Under the pieces are notes generated by a model. It saw only the letters and a program-made list of their open reading frames with translations. It made no database searches and had not been told where the DNA came from. Below, in pieces: positions 36,336-44,827 of a stretch of DNA of 64,000 nucleotides. Each line of letters starts with the position of its first letter. The first letter of the stretch is position 1. Both the position numbers and the translations under genes were made by a program. Source of the DNA: Bacteroidales bacterium (GTDB lineage: Bacteria; Bacteroidota; Bacteroidia; Bacteroidales; UBA932); contig JALCST010000009.1 of assembly GCA_022653675.1 (NCBI GenBank), positions 41,516-105,515 of the forward strand. The letters are read 5' to 3'.

Positions 36336-37609
36336 TCTTTGGCGGCTATTTTTTCGAGGTGGATCCCGTGGGATCCCTTTATGAGTATGGTTTTTCCCTT
36401 CAAGGGATCCGCCGCCAATGCGGCGAGCAGTTCGTCGGTATTGCCGTATGCCGGCCGGGCGCCTGCTGCTGAGAATTCCCTGCCGACGAAGATCGCCCTT
36501 TCGAATCCGCATCCCGCTACCATATCCAGAATCCTGTGGTGCTCTTCGCCTGAAGAAGCGCCCAATTCGAGCATATCGCCGAGAATTACGCATTTGTGAG
36601 GGAACGAAGTGGCCGCGAAACTTTCGATGGAGGCGCGCATTGAGGTGGGATTGGCATTGTATGCATCTACGACGAGCAGGTTGTCTCCCTTTTGGACCAT
36701 CATCGAACGGTTGTTAGACGGAACATAGCTTTCCACGGCCTTTCTTATCTTTTCGTACGGGACGCCGAAATACCTTCCGACGCAAACCGCGGCGAGTACG
36801 TTTTCGGCATTGTATTGTCCGACGAGATGGGTTTCCATGAGACCGGTACATGGAACTTCTATGCGAAGCGAAGGATGTCCTTCGGAAACGGGCAGTATCC
36901 TGCATCCCTGCAATTCACAGCCGTACCTTATGCAATGCAACCCTTTGCGCGATGCGGCCATTTCGCTGAGCATCGGATTGCCGGTATTGTAAAAGGCTTT
37001 CCCTCCGTTTGCGGCAAGGTAGTCGTACAGTTCCCCCTTGGCTTTCTTTACCCCTTCGATGGAACCGAAACCCTCGAGGTGCGCTTTCCCGATGTTGGTT
37101 ATCAGACCGAGTGTCGGACGACCCATGGAAGTGGAGAATGTGATCTCTCCCGGATGGCTCGTACCCATCTCGACTACCGCTATCCGTGTGTCGTCCCTGA
37201 TGTGCAGGAGCGTTATGGGAACCCCAATATGGTTGTTCAGGTTACCTTCGGTAGCCACCGTCCTGTATTTTTCCGACAATACCGCCTTGATGAGCTCCTT
37301 GGTGGTTGTTTTTCCGTTGGTCCCGGTGATAGCCAATACCGGTATGGAATGTTGCCGGCGGTTGTATCCGGCGAGTTCCTGCATGGCGGCGAGGGTGTCC
37401 GGGAAGTAGGCTACTTTTTCCGATGCCAGTTCCGGACGGCTCGAGACCGCATATTTTGCACCTGCTTCCATGGCTTTGGCCACGAAGTCGTTGCCGTCGA
37501 AATTGTCTCCCTTCAAGGCGAAGAACATCGAGCCTTCCGGTACGTTTCTACTGTCGGTCGCCACTCCGCTGCAAGTGCGGAAAATATTGTATAACTCTTT
37601 TATTTCCAT
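36332..37609 (-). CDS. murF: UDP-N-acetylmuramoyl-tripeptide--D-alanyl-D-alanine ligase
   Basis: Cytosolic Mur ligase that adds D-Ala-D-Ala to the UDP-MurNAc tripeptide in peptidoglycan synthesis. The N-terminal uridine-binding domain has ATDSRNVPEGSMFFALKG. The ATP-binding P-loop is ITGTNGKTTTKEL (about residues 94-106), the central domain has VVEMGTSHPGEI and HLEGFGSIEGVKKAKGE, and the C-terminal domain has VVDAYNANPTSMRASIE and ILGDMLELG. The 425-residue length is normal. It is last in a flippase-dut-murF operon, 22 bases after dut. Confidence 0.95.
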   Translation of the reverse strand: MEIKELYNIFRTCSGVATDSRNVPEGSMFFALKGDNFDGNDFVAKAMEAGAKYAVSSRPELASEKVAYFPDTLAAMQELAGYNRRQHSIPVLAITGTNGKTTTKELIKAVLSEKYRTVATEGNLNNHIGVPITLLHIRDDTRIAVVEMGTSHPGEITFSTSMGRPTLGLITNIGKAHLEGFGSIEGVKKAKGELYDYLAANGGKAFYNTGNPMLSEMAASRKGLHCIRYGCELQGCRILPVSEGHPSLRIEVPCTGLMETHLVGQYNAENVLAAVCVGRYFGVPYEKIRKAVESYVPSNNRSMMVQKGDNLLVVDAYNANPTSMRASIESFAATSFPHKCVILGDMLELGASSGEEHHRILDMVAGCGFERAIFVGREFSAAGARPAYGNTDELLAALAADPLKGKTILIKGSHGIHLEKIAAKD

Positions 37610-37631
37610 AAGATTTGTTTTTTACTGCCGA

Positions 37632-38066
37632 TCATTTCGTACCGGTGGATCCGAAGCCGCCATCGCCGCGTTCCGAACCGTCGAGTTCCGGCACCTCCTC
37701 GAGATCCGCCTTCTCGTATTTCGAGATCACCATCTGGGCTATTCTCTCGCCGTTTTCTATTGTGAACTGTTCTTTGGAAAGGTTGACGAGCAGAACCTTG
37801 ATTTCGCCGCGGTAGTCGGAATCTATCGTGCCCGGTGCGTTGACTATCGAAATGCCGTGTTTGGCGGCCAGTCCGCTGCGCGGCCTTACCTGGGCCTCGT
37901 ATCCGTCGGGAAGTTCGATGGAAATTCCGGTTGGTACCATCGCCCTTTCCATAGGGCCGATTGTTACGGGTTCCGATAGGGAGGCGCGCAGGTCCATGCC
38001 CGCCGACTGTTTCGTAGCATATCCGGGAAGAGGGTTCCCAGATACGTTAACTATTTTCAATTTCAT
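37632..38066 (-). CDS. dut: Deoxyuridine 5'-triphosphate nucleotidohydrolase
   Basis: Trimeric dUTPase converting dUTP to dUMP and pyrophosphate. All five motifs are visible: SAGMDLRA (1), [11 protein letters not shown] (2), [14 protein letters not shown] (3), [10 protein letters not shown] (4) and GDGGFGSTG at the C-terminus (5). At 144 residues the length is normal. Its start lies inside the flippase gene (20-base overlap), so translation is probably coupled. Confidence 0.96.
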   Translation of the reverse strand: MKLKIVNVSGNPLPGYATKQSAGMDLRASLSEPVTIGPMERAMVPTGISIELPDGYEAQVRPRSGLAAKHGISIVNAPGTIDSDYRGEIKVLLVNLSKEQFTIENGERIAQMVISKYEKADLEEVPELDGSERGDGGFGSTGTK

Positions 38067-39567
38067 TGTCTTGTTTCTTTTCGCTTTTAAAAAAATCCTT
38101 CATTTTTGCGGGCGTTACGTTTTCGAATTTCATCCAGAAGAAAACGTATGTCAGCAGCAGAGCCGTATGGACCAGGAGTTTCCATCTGAGACGCATGTCG
38201 GGCAGCATGGTGCTGATTCCGTACAGCCCGAGTCCGACGAAGATGGTGACCAGGATCTTGTTCCAGTTATATGGAATGGGGAAGTATTTCTCGCCCAGCC
38301 AGAGGCTGAGTCCCATCATTACGGCATAACTGGCTACATGTGCCCATGCAGCCGCATGGTACGAATAAATGGGCATGAATATTACGTTGACGACCAGGGT
38401 TACGATCATGCCGGCAAGAGTTATGAAGAGTGCATATTTAGTCTTGCCGCTGAGCTTGTACCACATGCTTATGTTGAAATTCATACCGAGCAACACATAG
38501 GCCATCAGCATTATGGGTGCTATGCTGAGTCCGATCCTGAAGTCGCGGCCGAGCAGCAGCCCTATTACGTCGATGTAGAGCACGACCCCGAGGAATATGA
38601 ACATGCAGAATTCCACGAAGTAATCCATGACCTTGGCATACATTTGCTTATAATCCTTGTTCTTCTGCCGCTGGAAGAAGAACGGTTCGGCGGCGTATCT
38701 GAACATCTGTATGAACAGCGACATTATCACGGCTATCTTTACGCCCGCCTGGTAGACTCCGAGGTCAGCCCTCCAAGTAGCAGGATTGCTGTTGAAGAAA
38801 CGCATCAGTATCCTGTCCATGAAATCGTTGATGATTCCTGGCAGGCCGGCTATCATCAGGGGCAAGGAGTAGGCGAGCAGGCTTTTCCACAATTTTTTGT
38901 CAAACTTGAATGTGAGACGCAGGATTTCTGGAAGCAAAAGCAGAGTACACACTATGGCGCTGACGAAGATCGCGAATATGACGTATGAGAAATCGGGGGT
39001 GGCGCTTATGAAATGCAGCATCCAACTGCCCGGATGGGAGGCGAAGTATTTCGGCATCAAAAGGAAGAACACTAGGTTCATTCCCGTTTCGGTGAAGATC
39101 TTGATGCATTTTATCACTGCGAACTTCATCGCCTTGTGTTCATAACGCAGCTTTGCGAATATTATTGCGTTCGAACAGTCCATCAGGAGAATACCGCCTA
39201 TGTAGATCATGCAGTTCGAGTAGCCGGCATAGCCTAGGGCATTGCTTATCGGCGTCGCGAAGATGATCATCATGCAGCAGAAGAGTGCCGAAACCCCGAA
39301 TACGGTGAAGAAGGCGTTGGAGAATACCTTCTTCTTGTCGATGTTGTCCTTAGAGGCGAAATTGAAGCAGCCTGTCTCGAGACCGAGGGTGAGAATGACC
39401 TGCAATACTGCAATATAGGCCATGAATTCGGTGACCACCCCGTAATTGGACCGCGTAAGGATGCGCGTATACAAAGGGACGAGAAAGAAATTGATGATTC
39501 TTGCCAGGATGGTGCTGAGACCATAAATAGCCGTTTCACCGGCAAGCTGCTTGAGAGGATGTGACAT
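38047..39567 (-). CDS. Polysaccharide/lipid-linked oligosaccharide flippase, Wzx-like (506 aa)
   Basis: Integral membrane protein with about 12-14 helices of the oligosaccharidyl-lipid flippase group (MOP superfamily). It begins with [20 protein letters not shown] and [17 protein letters not shown], typical of this family, and ends with a short charged tail. It probably moves a lipid-linked saccharide across the inner membrane for envelope glycan assembly. It is the first gene of the operon with dut and murF, from a promoter at 39586-39593. No glycosyltransferase genes are near, so the specific substrate is unknown. Confidence 0.85.
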   Translation of the reverse strand: MSHPLKQLAGETAIYGLSTILARIINFFLVPLYTRILTRSNYGVVTEFMAYIAVLQVILTLGLETGCFNFASKDNIDKKKVFSNAFFTVFGVSALFCCMMIIFATPISNALGYAGYSNCMIYIGGILLMDCSNAIIFAKLRYEHKAMKFAVIKCIKIFTETGMNLVFFLLMPKYFASHPGSWMLHFISATPDFSYVIFAIFVSAIVCTLLLLPEILRLTFKFDKKLWKSLLAYSLPLMIAGLPGIINDFMDRILMRFFNSNPATWRADLGVYQAGVKIAVIMSLFIQMFRYAAEPFFFQRQKNKDYKQMYAKVMDYFVEFCMFIFLGVVLYIDVIGLLLGRDFRIGLSIAPIMLMAYVLLGMNFNISMWYKLSGKTKYALFITLAGMIVTLVVNVIFMPIYSYHAAAWAHVASYAVMMGLSLWLGEKYFPIPYNWNKILVTIFVGLGLYGISTMLPDMRLRWKLLVHTALLLTYVFFWMKFENVTPAKMKDFFKSEKKQDNEIENS

Positions 39568-39585
39568 GTCCGATTCTTGTTACTG

Positions 39586-39612
39586 CAAAGTTATGAAATT
39601 TGTATAAATTTG
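39586..39612. promoter_or_regulatory. Divergent -7 boxes of the flippase operon and cyclophilin gene
   Basis: The minus strand has TAACTTTG (39586-39593) for the flippase operon, 18 bases before its ATG. The plus strand has TAAATTTG (39605-39612) for the cyclophilin, 30 bases before its ATG. Both match the -7 consensus; -33 elements are weak. Confidence 0.5.
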
Positions 39613-39642
39613 CGTGAAACATATATCACGACACTTTCTATT

Positions 39643-40404
39643 ATGAAATCCGACAAGTTAATGTTAATGGCGACCGTCGCTCTCGCGGCGCTCGTCCTTT
39701 TCGGTTGTAAGCCGAAGGTTAATAAAACTACTGAAAACAACGCAATTATTACCAAGACGGTTCCTGCATTCAATCCGGACAGCCTTGCCGCGGAGCCGGT
39801 ATTCAGAATACTTACCTCCGACGGTACGATTACCGTCAAGCTGTATTCCGATACGCCCCTCCACCGCAACAACTTCGAGAAGCTCGCTTCACAGCGTTAC
39901 TATGACGGGATGCTTTTCCACAGGGTAATAAACGGCTTCATGATCCAGACCGGGGATCCTTACAGCAAGGACTCGTCCAAATGGAACCTTTTGGGTACCG
40001 GTGGACCCGGTTATACCATTCCGGCCGAAATACTTTCGAATCATATCCATAAGAAAGGTGCGCTGGCGGCGGCACGTCGTGGGGACGAAGCCAATCCCCA
40101 AAGGGAATCTTCGGGTTCGCAGTTCTATATAGTACAGAATGAAAACAACTGCAAGCAGCTGGACGGGGCATATACCGTATTCGGCGAAACGGTCGAAGGA
40201 TTCGATGTCATCGACAAGATCGCGGCCGAGCCTACCGACAGTCACGACAGGCCGAGGAACGATGTGAAGATCATTTCCATATTACCGGTGAACCAAGTCG
40301 CCAAGGATGCGGCCGCAAAGCAGCCTGCAGTAACCAAACCGGCTGCAGGAACTAAGGCGGTTCCGGAGAATGGCGTACACCCGAGACCGAAAAAAGCGAA
40401 CTGA
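39643..40404 (+). CDS. Cyclophilin-type peptidyl-prolyl isomerase lipoprotein (253 aa)
   Basis: Exported prolyl isomerase that helps protein folding in the periplasm. The lipoprotein signal ends LVLFGC. The cyclophilin core follows (ILTSDGTITVKLYSD, YYDGMLFHRVINGFMIQTGD, SSGSQFYIV, YTVFGETVEGFDVIDKI), including the catalytic Arg in FHR. An Ala/Lys/Pro-rich tail of about 30 residues ends the protein. The in-frame start at 39577 adds a segment covering the promoter, so ATG 39643 is used. The nitroreductase gene begins 1 base after its stop codon, indicating an operon. Confidence 0.92.
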   Translation: MKSDKLMLMATVALAALVLFGCKPKVNKTTENNAIITKTVPAFNPDSLAAEPVFRILTSDGTITVKLYSDTPLHRNNFEKLASQRYYDGMLFHRVINGFMIQTGDPYSKDSSKWNLLGTGGPGYTIPAEILSNHIHKKGALAAARRGDEANPQRESSGSQFYIVQNENNCKQLDGAYTVFGETVEGFDVIDKIAAEPTDSHDRPRNDVKIISILPVNQVAKDAAAKQPAVTKPAAGTKAVPENGVHPRPKKAN

Positions 40405-40405
40405 T

Positions 40406-41044
40406 ATGGACGGAAAAGAGATCGGTAACTGGGACGAAAACGGGAAACGTCAAGATCTGATGGACCTGTTCCGCCGGAACAGGAGTTACAGGCGATTCTA
40501 TCAGGACCGTCCAGTCGACGATGCTTCGCTCGAAAAGATGATTGAGGCTGCCCGTTTCTCGCCTTCTTCCCGCAATACGCAGAGCCTGAAATATTTCATT
40601 TGTAACGAAGTGGAATTGTGTGCTAAAATCTTTCCCACTTTGGCATGGGCCGGTTATCTGAAGGATTGGAATGGGCCGGATGAAGGTGAACGTCCGTCGG
40701 CATACATAGTACAGCTTCATGATACCCGCGTATCCCCCACATATTCCTGTGATGACGGTATTGCTGCGGAGAGCGTGATGCTCGAAGCAACCTTTCTCGG
40801 CTATGGAGGATGCATCGTAAATTCCATACGCCGCGAAAAGTTGGCCGGTATCCTGAAGCTGCCGGATTATATGAAGATCATAAACGTGTTTGCACTTGGC
40901 GTGCCGAAAGAAAAGGTTGTGGTCGAGGATATGGCGGATGACGATTGCCGTTACTGGCGCGATCCGGACGGTACGCACCATGTCCCGAAGCGTTCGGTGG
41001 AAGAACTTATATTTCAAAAGAATCTCGATGTTAAAATGTTTTAG
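40406..41044 (+). CDS. Nitroreductase-family FMN protein (212 aa)
   Basis: NAD(P)H-dependent flavin oxidoreductase of the nitroreductase superfamily. The N-terminus has the FMN-phosphate binding pattern RRNRSYRRFYQ and the block RFSPSSRNTQSLKYFI. The middle has the usual SVMLEATFLGYGGC. The C-terminal arm contains VFALGVPKEKVVVED and an HVPKRS block. The reading from 40370 lies inside the cyclophilin gene, so ATG 40406 is used, 1 base after that stop. Physiological substrate unknown. A candidate sigma-54 promoter follows its stop codon. Confidence 0.88.
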   Translation: MDGKEIGNWDENGKRQDLMDLFRRNRSYRRFYQDRPVDDASLEKMIEAARFSPSSRNTQSLKYFICNEVELCAKIFPTLAWAGYLKDWNGPDEGERPSAYIVQLHDTRVSPTYSCDDGIAAESVMLEATFLGYGGCIVNSIRREKLAGILKLPDYMKIINVFALGVPKEKVVVEDMADDDCRYWRDPDGTHHVPKRSVEELIFQKNLDVKMF

Positions 41045-41081
41045 CATTCGTTGGGAAATCCTTTACCATGAAAAACAATTG

Positions 41082-41097
41082 TGGCACGAGCTTTGCT
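41082..41097 (+). promoter_or_regulatory. Consensus sigma-54 (-24/-12) promoter
   Basis: TGGCACG (41082-41088), four bases, then TTGCT (41093-41097). The invariant GG (41083-41084) and GC (41095-41096) are separated by exactly 10 bases, as sigma-54 requires. The start site would lie near 41108. No plus-strand gene follows; instead a strong terminator lies about 45 bases further. rpoN and its activator are not in this window. Confidence 0.7.
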
Positions 41098-41107
41098 TAA
41101 TCTTAAG

Positions 41108-41186
41108 CAGATAGTTTTTTCATAGGTTAAGTTTTAGGTTAGAAAGAGTAAGCGCCGTAATTGTGAAATTGCGGCGCCCTCTTTTT
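41108..41186 (+). ncRNA. Candidate small RNA (about 79 nt) from the sigma-54 promoter
   Basis: Predicted from the promoter at 41082-41097 and the terminator ending at 41186. The 5' half is unstructured and A/U-rich, with the heptamer TAGGTTA repeated at 41123-41129 and 41135-41141, which could be a seed for base pairing. The 3' half is the terminator hairpin. No ORF of useful length lies inside it. It has not been matched to any known RNA family by me. Confidence 0.45.
41152..41186 (+). terminator. Rho-independent terminator of the candidate small RNA
   Basis: The stem pairs 41152-41162 (GCGCCGTAATT) with 41167-41177 (AATTGCGGCGC); only one inner base pair is imperfect. It is followed by CCTCTTTTT, an efficient T tract on the plus strand. 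It would also end read-through from the nitroreductase. Confidence 0.85.
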
Positions 41187-41196
41187 ATATGATAGG

Positions 41197-41213
41197 CCGG
41201 ACCCGGAGTCCGG
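41197..41213 (-). terminator. Hairpin after pepD
   Basis: A perfect 6-base stem, CCGGAC (41197-41202) with GTCCGG (41208-41213) and a 5-base loop, 10 bases past the pepD stop. The tail on the minus strand is only weakly T-rich, so its terminator strength is uncertain. Confidence 0.5.
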
Positions 41214-41222
41214 TACAATCAT

Positions 41223-42701
41223 TTATTTCTTTACGGGAATATTCTTCAATGTTTCGCAGACGAATTTGAAGAGCTTAGGTACTGACGGAGCGTAAACGCG
41301 TTCGTCAGGGGAGTGAGGAGACATTAGGGTAGGTCCGGTGGAAATCATGTCCCATTTGTATGTCTGTTGGAAAATGCCGCATTCCAGTCCGGCATGGATG
41401 GCCTTTACTTCCGGGTCCTTTCCGAACAGCTGTTTGTAGGTCTTTTCCATGGCTTTCAGGATAGGGGATTCCATGTCAGGTTTCCAACCCGAGTAACCGC
41501 CGCTCATTACTACTTTGCCGCCTGCAAGTTCGAATGCGGAACGGATGGCTTCGCTCAGGTCTTCCTTCTGGGTATCGACGGAGCTGCGCATCAAAGTCTT
41601 TACATGGATGGTGCCGTTGCCGTCTTCCCCTTCCTCGCTGTTTACTATGGCCAGATTGTTTGAGGTCTGGACGAGTCCGGGTATCGACAGGCTCATGTAC
41701 TGTACGGCGTTAGGGCAGGCGTAAACCGCTTGCATCGTCTTCAGTGCCGTCTTGCCGGCCATGCATTTGCCGGCCGAGGATTCCTTTACGGTTACGTTGA
41801 CTTTCGGGTCGATCGCAGAGATTTCGGCTTTTTCGTCGGTATCTACTTTCGCGATCCATTTTTTCAACGTTTCGGCCTTGTCGGCAGGAACCGCGATCTT
41901 GGCGATCGCCTCGCGAGGAATGGCGTTGCGCATGTTACCCCCCTCTATTGAAACCATGACGCCGTCCATCGATTTGAGTACCGGTACGAGTGCGCGTGCC
42001 ATGATCTTGTTGGCATTGCCACGTCCTTCGTTTATCTCCATCCCTGAGTGTCCTCCGCGGAGTCCGTCGACTTTTACTTCGAATACCTTGTATCCTTCAG
42101 GGAGCGGTATGGTCTTATATGCGAATTCGGCATTGCAATCGAGGCCGCCTGCACATCCGACGTAGAGTTCGCCTTCGGTCTCGGAATCCAGATTGATAAG
42201 GATGTCGCCCTTGAGGACGCCGGGCTTAAGATTGCAGGCTCCGGTCATTCCCGTCTCTTCGTCGATGGTGAAGAGGGCTTCCAGAGGGCCGTGTGGAATG
42301 TCCTTGGATGCGAGGATCGTCATTATGACCGCATCCCCGAGACCGTCGTCGGCTCCCAGTGTGGTTCCGGTGGCGTAAACCCAAGGTTCCCCGTCTTTCA
42401 TGACCACTCTGGTTATTATAGGGTCGGTGTCCCAGTTATGGGGAGTGTCGCTGTTATTCTGAGGGACCATGTCTACGTGTCCCTGGAGAATGACGCCTAC
42501 TCTGTTTTCCATTCCCTTAGTAGCGGGACAACGGACGATCAGGTTGCCTATTTCGTCCTTGTAGCTCTCGAGGCCGTGTTCCTTGGCGAAATCCTGCAGA
42601 AATGCGATCGCCTTCGCTTCATGCTTGGAAGGACGCGGAATCCTGGTGAGGGAATAGAAATTTTCCCATACTTGTTTAGGTTCTAATTCGTGAATTGTCA
42701 T
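41223..42701 (-). CDS. pepD: Aminoacyl-histidine dipeptidase (peptidase D, M20C)
   Basis: Cytosolic zinc dipeptidase with broad specificity, including Xaa-His dipeptides. M20 metal ligands sit in GHVDMVPQNN (about residue 80), TLGADDGLGDAV (about 118) and DEETGMTGACNL (about 148). A substrate-domain block (LRGGHSGMEINEGRGNANKI) and HAGLECGIFQ near the C-terminus follow. At 492 residues the length is normal. It is a single-gene unit on the minus strand. With pepT, the POT transporter and the OPT transporter it forms a set for peptide use spread over the window. Confidence 0.94.
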   Translation of the reverse strand: MTIHELEPKQVWENFYSLTRIPRPSKHEAKAIAFLQDFAKEHGLESYKDEIGNLIVRCPATKGMENRVGVILQGHVDMVPQNNSDTPHNWDTDPIITRVVMKDGEPWVYATGTTLGADDGLGDAVIMTILASKDIPHGPLEALFTIDEETGMTGACNLKPGVLKGDILINLDSETEGELYVGCAGGLDCNAEFAYKTIPLPEGYKVFEVKVDGLRGGHSGMEINEGRGNANKIMARALVPVLKSMDGVMVSIEGGNMRNAIPREAIAKIAVPADKAETLKKWIAKVDTDEKAEISAIDPKVNVTVKESSAGKCMAGKTALKTMQAVYACPNAVQYMSLSIPGLVQTSNNLAIVNSEEGEDGNGTIHVKTLMRSSVDTQKEDLSEAIRSAFELAGGKVVMSGGYSGWKPDMESPILKAMEKTYKQLFGKDPEVKAIHAGLECGIFQQTYKWDMISTGPTLMSPHSPDERVYAPSVPKLFKFVCETLKNIPVKK

Positions 42702-42757
42702 AATATTTGTTTTTATTGTTGTAAGTAAGTTCTGTCATTACAAAGCCGTGCTTGCGT

Positions 42758-43816
42758 TTATAAAGTGAAAATTGCCGTATGACCGAACTGGAAGACTGAA
42801 ATCCTTGTTTGCATCAGAACGTTCTGTCCGTCGATTATCTTGGCAGTGACGATTTCCGGAATGCGGTAGTAAACGATTTCACCTTTTTTGTTCGATTGCG
42901 GTGCCGTTGAAACCCTGTTGCCGTCGTCCTCCTTCCCGCGTTGAAGTTCAAGCACTATGGGACGTCCCCCGACTATGTCGGCCGGCTGAAGGCCTTCCGT
43001 GTCGGAGATCCGGAATGCGATATAGAGCTGTTTCGCATTGTCTGCCGAAGGCACTACCTCGAACTTCATTTTCTGAAAGGAAACGTTCTTCCTGCCCATG
43101 AACAGGCTCAGGTACTCATCTTCGAGCCGTCCAATCTCCCTTATGGCCGCTCCGAGGGCTTCGCCACTGAAAGTGGCATCCGTATTGCCGGTTATTATGT
43201 CGTTGCGGCTTTTTCGCAGGTCGAAAATGAGTTGTGCCGCTTCGGCGGCCTTCTGTTCCAGGGTCTTCTCCACGACCTGTTTCTGTTGTACAGGCACTTT
43301 CTCGAATCCGTTTTCGGTCTGCACGGTCTTGTACAGGGTATTGGTGGCATCTGTAAGATTGCTTTCGAGCCCCTCTCCCAATTGTTGTTTCAAACAGTCG
43401 TTCCCCGTGAATCTCCATTCGTCCTTGTCGTCCCGGGAATCGCCAGGAATCACTACGAGACCCTGGGAAGTGAATTTCAAGAAATAAGGTGTATCGTTCT
43501 TGCCGAGTCTCACTGAATAAAGTTCCTTGGGATCGGCTTCAAGGCGGGTAGTAAGCTTGATCGACTTGAGCTTGTATGTTACGGAATTCTCCGTGGCGGC
43601 ATCGATGCCGAAATATTTGCCTGCGTATTTTGCATAGGGCCCTGCCGTGAAGGCGATGCATTCGGCTTCGGCGTCAAGCGTTATGGAGGTTGAGGGAAGG
43701 GAGTAGACCACGTTTCCTCCTCCGTTTTCAAGAAGGTTTGACAGCATTTGCGCTCCTGCCTTCGGGCAAAGCGCCGCCGACAGTATTGCCGTCAAGGCGA
43801 TGAATGTCCTTTTCAT
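42758..43816 (-). CDS. DUF4831 family exported protein (352 aa)
   Basis: Exported protein of unknown function from a Bacteroidota-specific family. The signal is MKRTFIALTAILSAALCPKA. Conserved DUF4831-like stretches include VVYSLPSTSITLDAEAECI near the N-terminus and YRIPEIVTAKIIDGQNVL near the C-terminus. The Met-rich start has three candidates (43825, 43822, 43816); 43816 gives the best signal peptide. Its first ~89 bases overlap the 3' end of the upstream acyltransferase gene in another frame, an unusually long overlap. Confidence 0.75.
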   Translation of the reverse strand: MKRTFIALTAILSAALCPKAGAQMLSNLLENGGGNVVYSLPSTSITLDAEAECIAFTAGPYAKYAGKYFGIDAATENSVTYKLKSIKLTTRLEADPKELYSVRLGKNDTPYFLKFTSQGLVVIPGDSRDDKDEWRFTGNDCLKQQLGEGLESNLTDATNTLYKTVQTENGFEKVPVQQKQVVEKTLEQKAAEAAQLIFDLRKSRNDIITGNTDATFSGEALGAAIREIGRLEDEYLSLFMGRKNVSFQKMKFEVVPSADNAKQLYIAFRISDTEGLQPADIVGGRPIVLELQRGKEDDGNRVSTAPQSNKKGEIVYYRIPEIVTAKIIDGQNVLMQTRISVFQFGHTAIFTL

Positions 43817-44723
43817 TCTCATCAATTTTTAATTTCCATCTCCGATGGCTCCATAGCCAATTCGAAGGATTGCTGCGTATATCTTTTTCCAGAAGGCGAA
43901 TATACTCATTTATTACGTAATCCATACCTGTTTTCGAGGCGTCTTCAGCGATAAGGGTATACCTTATCCTATACTTTCCGCGCCCACGGCGGTCGATATA
44001 CATATAAAGGACCGGCATTTCGAATTTATTAGCTATGTAAGCCCCGCCGGCACTCCACTTTGCGGGCTGGTTGAGGAATGTCCGCACGTACTTCGCGTTC
44101 TTGTCGGGGCATTGGTCAGAGCTGAAGAAGTAGATCCTGTCTTCCCCTTTGTGCTCTATTATGAATCGCAGAATCCTATTCGAGGCTATTACTCCGGTTT
44201 TTGAAGCGCTGTTGTTCGCCAAACGGATGTATTTGAACAGCAGTTCGGAAGTTTTGTTGGTCATGGTCTTGTAGGCTACGGTCCCTATTTTAGAAGTGAA
44301 AGGTTCCTTGTATGGGCTGTAATCCGGCAATCCTCCCATAAGTTCCCAATTGCCGGTGTGTCCGAGAAGAATGACGACTCCCTTGTGTAAGGCAAGCGCA
44401 TTATCGAGGATTTCCGGATTTTCAGTACGGCAAACTCCCATGCGGCGTATGAATTTGGGCGGGCGCGTAAGCGACCAGATGCTTTCGCAAAAAATGTCGG
44501 CCAGATAGACGTAGAATTCTCTCGCAATTTTCTCGCGTTCCCTTTCGCTTTTTTCGGGGAAGGAAGCTGCGAGGTTGCTACGCACCACATCACGCCTGTA
44601 CCTTATAACTACTCTCGCCAGCCACGCCATCATGCCGGCATTCAAATGGTGAATGCAAAGAGGCAGGAGCGAGAGGATATAAAGCGGTATCAGAATCAGC
44701 CAGCAGAGTAAATGTCGCATCAT
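43728..44723 (-). CDS. Lysophospholipid/lipid A acyltransferase, HtrB/LpxL family (331 aa)
   Basis: Inner-membrane acyltransferase probably adding a secondary acyl chain to lipid A. An N-terminal membrane helix (LLCWLILIPLYILSLLPLCI) is followed by the catalytic HX4E motif GHTGNWE, the block YFFSSDQCPD and the family end WLWSHRRWK. About 34 residues of unconserved tail follow that end, all encoded in the overlap with the DUF4831 gene. The start may be 44723 or 44720. A -7 box at 44732-44739 leaves almost no 5' leader. Confidence 0.88.
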   Translation of the reverse strand: MMRHLLCWLILIPLYILSLLPLCIHHLNAGMMAWLARVVIRYRRDVVRSNLAASFPEKSEREREKIAREFYVYLADIFCESIWSLTRPPKFIRRMGVCRTENPEILDNALALHKGVVILLGHTGNWELMGGLPDYSPYKEPFTSKIGTVAYKTMTNKTSELLFKYIRLANNSASKTGVIASNRILRFIIEHKGEDRIYFFSSDQCPDKNAKYVRTFLNQPAKWSAGGAYIANKFEMPVLYMYIDRRGRGKYRIRYTLIAEDASKTGMDYVINEYIRLLEKDIRSNPSNWLWSHRRWKLKIDENEKDIHRLDGNTVGGALPEGRSANAVKPS

Positions 44724-44731
44724 ATGTTTTA

Positions 44732-44759
44732 CAAAGTTAATTTTTTATTCATAAATTTG
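44732..44759. promoter_or_regulatory. Divergent -7 boxes of the acyltransferase and POT transporter genes
   Basis: Minus strand TAACTTTG (44732-44739) ends only 8 bases before the acyltransferase ATG. Plus strand TAAATTTG (44752-44759) has a TTTT -33-like element 21 bases upstream and lies about 70 bases before the POT gene. Confidence 0.5.
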
Positions 44760-44827
44760 TAAAGTCATACCGCAGCGAAAAATGCTGCGTGTGGCAAATC
44801 ACTAACAAAAACTGATAAAAAAATCAA

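Noticed and set aside
41071..41103. Ten-codon ORF (MKNNCGTSFA) over the sigma-54 promoter
   Set aside because: It overlaps the promoter elements and precedes the predicted start site, so it would not be on that RNA; no sign of conservation can be judged.
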